Below are positions 1-8,805 of a stretch of DNA of 64,000 bases, in pieces (within the stretch, counting starts at the first letter, position 1; each line of letters opens with the position of its first letter). Both the position numbers and the translations under genes were made by a program. This DNA is from Piezodorus guildinii (taxonomy: Eukaryota > Arthropoda > Insecta > Hemiptera > Pentatomidae), in NCBI GenBank assembly GCA_023052935.1, contig CM041293.1, forward strand, positions 51,138,725-51,202,724. Reading direction: 5' to 3'. Below the pieces are notes generated by a model. That model worked only from the letters and a program-made list of their open reading frames with translations, was not told the DNA's origin and did no database searches.

Positions 1-360
1 ATTAAAGTCCATTAAATTGTAAATCGTTAAATCTTTATTAATAAAGTTTTTGAGAAAATCGTTAAAAGGTACAAAAACAAAGTATAAAATATCTCTTATA
101 AAAGTATAAAAGTTCATCGGTTTTGATGAAAAAGTTTTTGTAACATCTCAAGCATATACACTTCTAAAATATGAAATTTCAGTTGTACACAACTAGTCAT
201 TTTTGAGTTAGACTTACCACACACAGACGTTTCTGAAGAACTTGGTCATTTGGATTCAGGTGATCCTAAAACGTCTGTTTCCGGTGAAAATTGGAATTAT
301 AAATTTTTTACGATCGCAATACTTTCTCCTACTATGTATAGGTAGGTAATTTAATGTATA
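1..360 (+). repeat. R1 interspersed repeat, degenerate copy
   Basis: This stretch shares ordered blocks with copies near 2990, 5115, 12690, 41530 and 43000: a run like gtaacatctcag, then ttaccacacaca, then a segment like tttggattcaggtgat, then cgatcgcaatac (311..322) followed by a ctttcyyyact tail and a short TA-rich end with ataggta. No protein is encoded. The class is unknown; it could be a non-coding DNA transposon or the 3' part of a retroelement. Divergence between copies suggests an old family. Confidence 0.6.
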
Positions 361-1060
361 ATTAGTTTTATATAACAACTATTGAGAATTATAGTGGCGT
401 ACTTTTTTTTTTTTTATACTACTCGGGGAAAGAAAAAAAGAAAAAGAATCGGAAAACCGTTTTCCCAAACGAGGCAGAAAATAGCCGTAAGAAAGTTTCA
501 TGGCACGAAATTTACACCCCAGGATAGCCGCTGGTACACATTGCCCCTCGAGGAACCATCCTTCTTGAAAAGTTTCTCTGTTTGCCCCTTTACGCATTTC
601 CCGAGCCACTTAGGGGAGCTGCCATAGGTGGATGGATAACAGATGATTATTTTGATAAACAGTGTCTTGTCGTCCATTAGTGCACCAAACTTCTCAGCTC
701 TTGTGCCCGTGTGATGAAGCATAGCCGAAGTATACTTCGGCTCTTTGGCATATAGCCAGCTTGAGGGGAAAACGAAATTAACACTTATTACGGATTGCTT
801 TAACACTTGTTGTCTTGGGAAGTTACAGTGGGAGATATGGAGGCGCTAATTAATCTAATCAGATTTCTTCCTAAAGAAAAAGAGATTCACGGGAAACGAT
901 ACAACAGAATAGGTAAACATTGTTGCAAAGAAGAAAAAATGTTTAGTGTTTCTCAAATATAAATTTCTTAGATTATCTACGAACATAAATTAAGAAAAAA
1001 TATTAATATAATTGTAAATAATTTAATTCTATGGCGTATTATACTTTTACTTACCTATAC
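361..1060. other. Intergenic; mixed-composition block then AT-rich DNA
   Basis: About 420..850 is less AT-rich than its surroundings and gives short overlapping open frames on both strands without codon structure or splice context, so I do not call a gene. A short direct motif, gaagtatacttcggc, forms a small dyad near 727..741. From 860 on the DNA is AT-rich with no recognisable feature. Confidence 0.4.
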
Positions 1061-1061
1061 A

Positions 1062-1112
1062 TGAAATATATAGAAAGGAAAAGTATGGCGATAGTGAAAA
1101 ACGTCTATCTAT
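1062..1112 (-). repeat. R1 repeat, terminal fragment
   Basis: Read on the minus strand this is the R1 tail: a degenerate version of cgatcgcaatactttcc followed by a TA-rich stretch and ataggta. Only the end of the repeat is recognisable. Confidence 0.4.
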
Positions 1113-1672
1113 ATCAGGAATCCAACTGACCATGTCCCGCATAAAAATGTGGTCTGACTCGAAAAAGGTTGGTTGTATTAAACTAAAATTTCTGAGATTT
1201 TACATCTTTTTCAACTCGGCAAACCAGATGAGTCACTTTAGTGTATAATCTATGGACTATGATTATTACAAAACACGCAAACAAAATTCTTTCCGAGATA
1301 TGAAGTATTCCAAGGAGGGTACTTGCATAAAAGCGCTGTTATTGAGTTGTGAACATCTGGGATCTAAAAACAGTAAGACTCATTTTAATTAAATAATTTT
1401 AATTTTGAAGTAATCTAATTTAATTTTAGCAAGTACTATTTTATAGGTTAATTCATAGTTCTAACACACACATAAAACACAGAAAATCTTTCAAATAATT
1501 ACAATAAAAAATTATTGCATACAACAGTACTTTTACCACTAAATACGATGTAGCCAATTGAAGATAATAAATAATAATGAAATCGTTAATTTATTGTTTG
1601 TTGTAAGATTTAATAATAATAATTTTAAATTAATACTTCGAAAAGTTATTGCGAATTGAGACATCTTGTATT
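1113..1672. other. AT-rich intergenic DNA
   Basis: Nothing recognisable beyond low-complexity A/T runs. No open frame or repeat boundary can be supported here. Confidence 0.4.
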
Positions 1673-2062
1673 TCATAAGGTATGTACCCCGACAGACAGC
1701 CCACGTGTAAAGGACCTACCCGAAGTGGGATGAAGGTATTTACATACGGGAGATACGAAAGTAGCACCGACAGTAGCCCATAAGTAAATATTTAAGCGGC
1801 TCCTAATGATGGAAATATAAATATCTGTCAATTTCCCAGTCAATGAATCGCGCGCTAACGAAGTGAAGCCCGCCCACCGGTTGACAAGACAGGGCCTTCG
1901 ATACAGTGCGGTGTTTCTTGACGGGCGGCCTTGTTTGTGTTTGTTCTTTTCGAGGGCAACAAATGCCAGCGCTGTTTGTACAGCTTTGTCTTGAGGTCTC
2001 TCATATGGCAGTGCGCATTTTTTGTCAGCTTCCTTCATCTCTTCGGCACCATTAGGGCTCAC
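1673..2062. promoter_or_regulatory. GC-richer unique island, candidate regulatory DNA
   Basis: This island is clearly richer in G+C than its flanks and contains forkhead-like TGTTTGT/TTGTTTG words, E-box-like CATATG and short homeodomain-type TAAT words. A 129-codon minus-strand frame spans it exactly, but the translation has no recognisable domain, no signal peptide and no matching splice sites, so a coding role is not supported. I infer a candidate conserved non-coding element. An unrecognised exon is the main alternative. Confidence 0.3.
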
Positions 2063-2569
2063 TAATCACCGCTTTCCAACAGCTCTACCCTCAGTATTTT
2101 TTTTTTTTTGTTACGCTTTGTTTCTTGTACTCTCTTTTTCCTAAAGGTACAATTGATTCAGAATTCTCTGAGAACTAAAATTACTCCTTAAAGCTTAATG
2201 AACTTATAAAACTGACAATAATTACTAATTATTTTCTGAAACACATTTTTTTAAATAATTAATATTACAAAAATAGTAGATGTCCATTATCACAGAACCG
2301 TACATTGTAGCTTTGCGGTTTTATTTCAAATCTAATATTTCACTAGTGTCGGGAGTATGTTTAAAACCAGTCTATACTGTTCTTAAAAAAATAAGTCATA
2401 TAACAAAAATTTATAAATTTTATTTACAATGCTTCCCTTTCCAGAATTCCAATTAATCATAAATCCTTAACATGAGATAAAACATTTACGTCTGTTCATT
2501 AAATATACTTCAGAATTTTTAATGGATTTAAAGTTTTTTTTTTTTGCCTATAATGTTTCTGTAATATTA
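2063..2569. other. AT-rich intergenic DNA
   Basis: Homopolymer T and A runs and unremarkable AT-rich sequence; no gene or repeat unit recognised. Confidence 0.4.
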
Positions 2570-2840
2570 TTAAAAAAAAAAAAAAAAAAAAAAAATCCTG
2601 TACCTCTACAACCCATGAAGGGTCTTGGGCACAGTACATATAGAGATTCGTACTGTTTCTAGACCAACGGCCGTGCAATGAGATTATTCGGCCGAGATCA
2701 TGCTCAGCCGTCAGGATTTTCCCCATTTTCGATTACCCACTTTATAGAGGCTGGGTCTGCCCCAGGAGGTTCTCCATACCCCAGGACCCGGAGCACAATA
2801 GACTAGCGCTCTATCCTATAGACCACGCCATTCCCTCTGT
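2570..2840 (-). mobile_element. SINE family A, near full-length copy
   Basis: On the minus strand this starts with a tRNA-like head (ggatagagcgctagtct) with a weakened B box, followed by the family-A body: gggtaatcg-type block, gctgagcatgatctcgg, cacggccgttggtc, acagtacgaatctcta, tgtgcccaagacccttcat. It ends in a T run (A run on the plus strand, 2572..2594). The same ordered blocks occur at 31085, 32860 and 56226. No clean target duplication is visible; only similar AT words flank the copy. Confidence 0.8.
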
Positions 2841-2988
2841 ATTATTATAGTTCTTCAAAATTGTGATAGCATTAGATGATCATGGCAAAAGAAATCTGAG
2901 TCTTTGACATGATAACAAACAGTAAGCATGCTGTCCATCAGTCGTTGGGAAATGACGTCATCCTTTGACTGCCCAGCACTATAGCCAC
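2841..2988. other. Short intergenic spacer
   Basis: No feature recognised between the SINE head and the next R1 copy. Confidence 0.4.
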
Positions 2989-3312
2989 TTTCTCTCGAAT
3001 ATATCTGTTTTGTCCGTTGAATTTTATATCATATATCGATTTTTATCAAAATCATTAGGGCCAAGGGACAAAGTAGCCCTTCCAAGCAGAAATTTTGTTG
3101 AAAAAGTTTACGTAACATCTAAAGCGGATAGTTGTCGTAAGTCGTGTTTTCCTACTAGACTTAGCCACACACGGAAACGCACAGATAGACCATTGCTGAC
3201 AAGACTAGGTTATTCGGACTCAAGTAACCATAAAACGAGTATGAAAAGTGGAATTCGACATTTTTATACCAACGCAATACTTTCCTTAACTATATTTTTT
3301 ATAAATAGATAA
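2989..3312 (+). repeat. R1 interspersed repeat, degenerate copy
   Basis: Contains the R1 blocks in order: tcaaaatcattagggccaa, ttgttgaaaaagttta, gtaacatct, cttagccacaca, ggactcaagtaacc, then aacgcaatactttcc (3271..3285) and a TA-rich end. The 115-codon open frame across it is incidental; its translation resembles nothing and it is not kept in the other copies. Confidence 0.6.
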
Positions 3313-4115
3313 ATGAAATAATTAAAATATATGAATAAAAAATTCTTCAGCTCCTTTAAACAAATGTTATCAAGAATGCGAAAGGTGAGGAAGGAAGGTG
3401 GTGGGTATTGGAGGGCCAAACCAAGGACCGGGCGAAATGGCTTGTAAATAAGATGGAGGTACCTGCTCCACCCTCAGAAATTGAATCCATTTTATGCATG
3501 AACTGGGTCCCTGTGCCTTTGAGCCATTCTAATCACCTCTGGCTTATTCTCGTCCTCGTGTATTTTTTCAACACTGATTCCGTTTCCTTGTTCGATTTTA
3601 CGCAAGGCGAGAAAACACTTTCTGGGTTAGAAAAAAAAAACATTCCGAGATCGTAATGTAAAAATTACTTCTTTTATATGCGTGAACTAATAACGACATT
3701 TGCTGCAAACGAAAGCATGCGTTGCATCCGTATTGAATCCTTACATAGGTTGTAGAAAAGACATCAAGTTCCTAACTACTACCTTATGTTTGCTTTCACT
3801 AACCTATACACGGAATATGTGGATAGGAAAGTATTGTAATATTTAAAAATATGTTGCGCGCAACGCAAGCATTCTCTATCTTTGTTATTAAAATAAATTA
3901 AGGAATTTTCAAATATAGTAAGAGATAAAATATATAAAATTGAGTTTTGATAGAAACATTTGATTTTTAATTAATCTATTATATAATTATCTACTACAGT
4001 CATTTAGTTAAGTTTTCCATTTCATCACTCTACATCAACTTTTACAACTTTGTTTATAAGTCAATTTTTTTTTTTTAAATCTTCACCTTTCCAACGGTAT
4101 ATTATAGGTCAATAT
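3313..4115. other. Intergenic; includes a minus-strand R1 tail
   Basis: 3370..3600 is moderately GC-rich but has no supported gene. About 3790..3850 reads on the minus strand as the end of R1 (tattacaatactttcct then a TA-rich segment). The rest is AT-rich and featureless. Confidence 0.4.
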
Positions 4116-4119
4116 TCTT

Positions 4120-4120
4120 A

Positions 4121-4153
<33 letters not shown>
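4120..4153. repeat. (TA)n microsatellite
   Basis: An uninterrupted alternating TA run, directly 5' of a LINE 3' fragment. Confidence 0.95.
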
Positions 4154-4154
<1 letters not shown>

Positions 4155-4156
<2 letters not shown>

Positions 4157-4648
4157 CTCTATGATCTTTAAAGCAAGAGGAGAACTGATGGAACTTAATC
4201 GTCAGCCATGGAGAAGGGATAGGGTACCTACCTGTACTATGTGCAACCTAAATGTGCCAGAGGATACCTACCACTTTATGGCAATATGTCGTCTTAAAGG
4301 ATTTCAGGATGAAATACTTGGGAAAATATAAGCTAACTCCAGAAGAGGTAATAGTTAGACTAAATGGGCTAGATTGGGTTAAATTTGCAGCATATTTAAA
4401 TAAATCATTCAAATACAGAATTTTTTCGGTACAGCATTTTAATTATTAAATTTTTACAATCAATAAAAATAAATCATAACGTTATTAAAAATCTAAATTA
4501 TTATTATCAAAACTGAAAAAAAAGAAAAGAGGGCAATTCGACAGACGGCTAAACGCCATTGTCTTGTGGGCTTTGATCTCAAAAAATGTATATATATGTT
4601 ATTACTATTTTGTATATTATGTAAATAAAGCATTTATTCATTCATTAA

Positions 4649-4650
<2 letters not shown>
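4155..4650 (+). pseudogene. 3' end of a CR1/L2/I-like LINE (C-terminal zinc motif)
   Basis: The translation from about 4160 contains RVPTCTMCNLNVPEDTYHF and then a C four residues on. This is the C-x2-C...H-x4-C motif found at the extreme C-terminus of many non-LTR reverse transcriptases. The frame breaks near 4320 and continues one frame over as LTPEEVIVRLNGLDWVKFA and a lysine-rich end, so one indel separates the two halves. The 3' UTR ends with aaataaagcatttattcattcattaattc, a short ATTC-type repeat tail like those of CR1/L2-type LINEs. The reverse-transcriptase core is missing, so this is a dead 5'-truncated copy. The clade is an inference; retroelement origin is well supported. Confidence 0.7.

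Positions 4651-4714
<64 letters not shown>
4651..4714. repeat. (TA)n microsatellite
   Basis: About 64 bp of alternating TA immediately after the LINE tail at 4650; it probably expanded from that tail. Confidence 0.95.
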
Positions 4715-4717
<3 letters not shown>

Positions 4718-4734
4718 CATAAAATATACTTTTA

Positions 4735-5040
4735 GATAGAGAAGATTAAAATATTTCGAGCACGTTTGGAGGATGGAAGGAAACAAATAGCAAAATTAGG
4801 ACACAAACTTTTGAATTGAAAACGGCTATAACCTGGATTAAGGAAGTAAAAAAGATCTTGAACAAGCTGGAATCAGAATTGAAGAAACGAAGAGAAAAAT
4901 ATTTGGAGAAAAAGTCATAAAGGGTTGTTTCCAAGCGAGCACAAAAGGGTAAGAACCGACAAACGAGACCAAGGTTTTCTGAGCAGATGAAGGCTTCCTG
5001 GGGAAGAAGAAGAATGAATAAGAAATTGAAATGTGCTTCA
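4735..5040 (+). pseudogene. Decayed LINE C-terminal fragment
   Basis: One frame reads RLKYFEHVWRMEGNK and another reads TWIKEVKKDLEQAGI. These match in form the end of RTE/CR1-like ORF2 proteins (an R-L-x-W/Y-x-x-H-V-x-R-M block followed by a W-x-x-x-V/I-K-x-D-L block). The two blocks are in different frames with stops between them, so the copy is non-functional. Identification rests on these two short blocks only. Confidence 0.5.
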
Positions 5041-5114
5041 AATTAGTCTACTATCTACAAATGTTTTAATCGAATAATAATAAATAAAATATAATTTTCT
5101 CTTTTTTTTGTTTG
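5041..5114. other. Short AT-rich spacer
   Basis: No feature recognised. Confidence 0.4.
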
Positions 5115-5650
5115 GTTGGATAACAAATTCGTTAAACTTACATAATTACCCGTTTTTTATAATGCAAACAAGATTTTCGAATCTACAAAATTAAACGTAC
5201 ATTGAAGGAATGAAATTTGAAATATTGGCTTTTAAGACTATCTAAGTCAGAAAGAACCTACTTGATAATAGAGCCAATTAAATTTCACAACGATTTAGCG
5301 AGTTAAACCAAAATCATCAAAGCATTTACGAGAATAAAATTATAATGCATGGTATAAAGTAGCACTTTCTGTAAGCCGAATTGGGTAAAAAAAAACGTTT
5401 TGTAACATCTCAGTGATATACGCTTTATAAATTTGAAATTTTAGTTATATACAACATATCGTTCTCGAGCTAAACTTACCACAGAAAAACAAACACCCAC
5501 ACATACAAACAAAGACACACACACAGACCTTTTTATGGAACTTTTCATTTGGAGTCAGGGGACTCTGTAACGTCTATTTCCGTTGAAAACTGGAAATTTC
5601 AACGATCGCAATACTTTCCCTTACTATTGTATATACTTTCTATATAGGTA
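5115..5650 (+). repeat. R1 interspersed repeat, longest copy
   Basis: This copy seems to include the 5' part also seen at 12690 and 43000: aaattcgttaaactt, tctacaaaattaaacgta, a block like ggcttttaagactatc, and accaaaatcatcaaagcat. The common 3' part follows: gtaacatctcagtgatat, cttaccacagaaa, a CA-rich stretch (5490..5525), tttggagtcaggggac, tttccgttgaaaactgg, cgatcgcaatactttccc (5603..5620) and a TA-rich end with tataggtaag. No ORF is present. Confidence 0.65.
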
Positions 5651-6194
5651 AGTCAAAGTAAAAAGTGATAAACATATCTGAGGTGCTAATGAAACAATAT
5701 CATGTCGAAAGCAGATGTATGTGACTTAATAGAAATAATGATTTGATCGATAACGAGGTAAAAAATGAATAACAAGGTTAACATATTTCAATGAAGAAGA
5801 TATTCAATAAGAAGAATCCAAAGAAAGGAGTCAAATAATTAACAGATTGTTATAAATCATTGACTAAGATAATAAGTGAATGAAAAATAAAGAAAATACC
5901 TCCAAAAAAGTGATGGCTATAAAATCCAAACAACTAGAATTCTCAAAAAGTATGAACGGTTTCGGGCCACCTGCTTAGATCTCTTATCAGATGAAGAAGA
6001 CTGCCGACGAGCCGTATCTCCCGATCAGTCGTAAAGTCGATCATTATCGGCCGACATCTTAGGTTCCGCCTCATGGAAGCCGAAATAAAAAAAAGGAAGA
6101 GAGGATAGGGGGTAGCAAAATAAAAAAGGTACTGTCCAAAAAAAAGACGGACGTTGGTTCTAATTAAAAACCTACATCTACCCTAACCGCTGGG
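5651..6194. other. Intergenic; short GC-richer patch near 5960..6090
   Basis: Mostly A-rich DNA. About 5960..6090 is less AT-rich (ccgacgagccgtatctcccg and nearby) but has no supported gene. Confidence 0.4.
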
Positions 6195-6640
6195 GACACA
6201 TTGGGCTTGGGAACGAATGCTGTATCCTTCCGGGTCTTGTAGTTCGGCGTTCTCTTGTTACCCCATGTGTTCCATGGAGTCCATGTGGGCCTTGTATAGG
6301 GAGGAATACCTACAGGAAGGTACCACAACTGTAAAAAGTTTGATTAACTCTAAGCAAATTCATAATACGTTCAAAACTAACAGGATGTGGGGGTACACTA
6401 AACGCTCTCGCATCCAATTCTATCAATACAAAATTCTAAATACTCCTTAATTTATCACTAATGAAATCATCCATGAAGCCCTAAATATCCCATTAGTTGA
6501 AGGCTTACCCCTGAATAGTATACTTTTTTTTCGTTCTCAACTCCCTGCCTACACAAACACTATTATCCGTAACCTCTCGTCCATCTCAATTTCTGACAAT
6601 CCAGTGAAGGGATTTGAAAGAAGATAGCCAAAATACCTCA
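6195..6640 (+). pseudogene. Jockey-type LINE, ORF2 C-terminal fragment
   Basis: The translation gives FYQYKILNTP, a stop, then FITNEIIHEALNIPLVEG and LPAYTNTIIRNLSS. The pattern Q-x-K-x-L-x-x-(N/T)-x-P-x-(F/Y)-(I/V)-(S/T)-N-x-x-(I/L)-H-x-x-L-N-I-P is typical of the region after the reverse-transcriptase domain in Jockey elements, and it recurs at 61249. The fragment has in-frame stops and lacks the catalytic core. Confidence 0.7.
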
Positions 6641-6645
6641 AACCA

Positions 6646-6686
6646 TACCCATTAGTAGCACTCCGTTGGAGTGCTACTAATGGGTA
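6646..6686. repeat. Perfect 19-bp inverted repeat with 3-nt loop
   Basis: The left arm 6646..6664 and right arm 6668..6686 are exact reverse complements around gtt. It sits immediately after the end of the Jockey fragment. It could be a snap-back product made during reverse transcription, a terminator-like hairpin or chance. Confidence 0.85.
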
Positions 6687-6865
6687 ATTTATCCACAGGA
6701 CTATCATGTGTTTTTAGTATATGTTCCAATGTTATTTACTTGTATTCAATTAATACAGTTGTTAATTTCTTTAAGAAAAATATGGAATAACCTATATAAA
6801 CACTATTATTCTAACTATGTATGTTAAAATATGATCAAGCCTAGCTGAGCCACATAGTTTGTCTG
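6687..6865. other. AT-rich spacer
   Basis: No feature recognised. Confidence 0.4.
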
Positions 6866-7122
6866 TTTATTCATTTTATGTCACTTTATGCTACTGTAGC
6901 TAATCGGAAAATGCTACTGTGGCAGTCTTAAATTTTGATAGTTAAGGTTTAATTAGGATAGGGATCTTTAACGAGTATCTGACATCGCACAGGCTCAGGA
7001 GCACCTTTTAACTTCCCCTCTAAAGGAATTCATAACTAAGGATATTTTACTCCCACTAAAAAACCCAATGACCATCTTTCAGGTTTGAACCCGCTAGCCA
7101 CTAAACCAAGCCTGAGCGAAGA
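6866..7122 (-). mobile_element. SINE family B copy
   Basis: On the minus strand the head has an A box tggtttagtgg and a B box gggttcaaacc. The family body follows: ggagtaaaatatccttagtt, gagcctgtgcgatgtcag, actcgttaaagatcccta, and the tail block attagctacagtagcataaagtgac ending in an A-rich repeat (aataaacagacaaac). The anticodon-arm region between the A and B boxes is shortened relative to a tRNA. Related copies lie at 11250, 44795, 44960 and 46418. Confidence 0.8.
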
Positions 7123-8790
7123 TAGTTAATAGATAGCCAAGATCTAAATGATTCTTCTTTTTTATTCGATACAAATAATAAATATAAATCAACATACATA
7201 CGTTGATCAAGCACCAATCAAAACCTAAAAAAAAAAAAAAGGATAGGTCTAATATGATCGTTTTATTTGCTTCTCCTTAAGTATTAGCTGTTTGTTCAGT
7301 ACAGAAAATCATTTTTTTCAAGTTCCTATTCCAAATACAAATGACCTCCATTAAAAATCTTATCAAGGGAAAAGGAAACCACTCCCGTTGTAGTGATATC
7401 AATAAAATTATTTACCGGGATCATAAATGATAACATATAAATAACCGCTTCCCCTCAGACCAAACGCAGATAATATAATCACTAAAACTACAACAACCAG
7501 CAAGGAATTTCTGAATAGCCTTTTGGAATGAGAATATTTTTCAGTAATATCCAATACGTTTCTTCAGCTAACACCTATACTTTTATACGCCTTAAAAGAA
7601 ATCACAGCAAGTGTTCAAGATTAAGGTTAAGTTCATGACCATGGTTGAGGAACATATGTTGCGAAGGAAAAGAGAAGTGAATGAGTGAGATCAAAAATAT
7701 CAACGGAGCTACTCGCGCTCAGTTAGTGCTTAGTGAACTTATTTTAGTCGACTAAAGTTGCAGTATAGGCAGGATGAACTTCGTCAACACCCTGTTTCAT
7801 ATTGTCGGGGCTTATCTGACCAGGTTAGAAAACTACTTTGTCAGTTCAAAATAGTGAGCTATATCCGAATTAATAATATTAGAACCACTATTAGGTTAGT
7901 ATTATTTAAAATCACGTTCAGTCCAAAACACCCAAAATTATATTATTATTATAAATAAAATTTACATTTGACACACATCATCCTTCTGCAAGACTTCATT
8001 ATAATGCAAGTCGAACATGATTACATTCTTATGAATGTAGATCAATTTTTTACTACATACTTACTTTATATGGGTAATAAAATAGTTAATTAACAATAAA
8101 ATGACTAATATATTTAACAAAACCAGGTTTTACTAAGTCTACTTTCAGATATACCACTTCAAAAAAGAATTATGTATACATCATTAAATCACTTATAAAC
8201 AATATTTAGAGAGAGGTTATATTCTGATTCTTCAATTCAAAATTGTTTTCATAATTAAAAAAAAACATATGTACTGATTCTTTTAATTAACTGATTACTG
8301 TTGCTAAGGCATTGTGAGACTTGTTCTAACACGAGTTTTAACTCTATGATTATTGCCATATTCAAAAAATATAACAATAGCCTAACAGTAGGAAAGTTGT
8401 CTTCACTACGGTATTGTGAAATAGCGAGATAGTTGATAGTACTATCAGAATGTACTGTTTCAGATAATTTCCTACTAATCCTAACCTAACTTACATAATG
8501 AATAACATAGATTATTTTTGTACTTAAAATTGAGAACCAGTCGTTCAAAAAAATCTTTTAGAATAAATAAAAGTTTTAGAATTAATGGAATTTTACAGGA
8601 ACCGTATTTTTTTTCAATAATCAAGAATTACTTCCATGATCTACGATGTCACTGTTGTCTCGATAGTACTATCACGACAGGGAACTGTCCATTCGCAAGC
8701 TAAGCTTGAAGTGAAGATGGGTTCCATTCCTCAAATCAATTTTGTTTTCTTTTTTAAAGTATTATCGAACGAAATGAAAATATAATAAGA
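7123..8790. other. Intergenic, upstream of the secreted-protein gene
   Basis: AT-rich DNA with scattered short open frames of no recognisable product. The last part (8700..8804) ends in a pyrimidine-containing stretch and tttcag at 8799..8804, a possible splice acceptor for an unseen 5' exon of the gene that starts at 8806. No promoter element can be assigned with confidence. Confidence 0.4.
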
Positions 8791-8805
8791 AATTCTGATT
8801 TCAGA

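Noticed and set aside
1673..2062. 129-codon minus-strand open frame in a GC-rich block
   Set aside because: No recognisable domain, signal peptide or splice sites, and the composition alone can keep a frame open. Kept only as a candidate non-coding island.
4120..4714. TA runs as possible origins or satellites
   Set aside because: Simple (TA)n microsatellites occur at about ten places and need no functional explanation.
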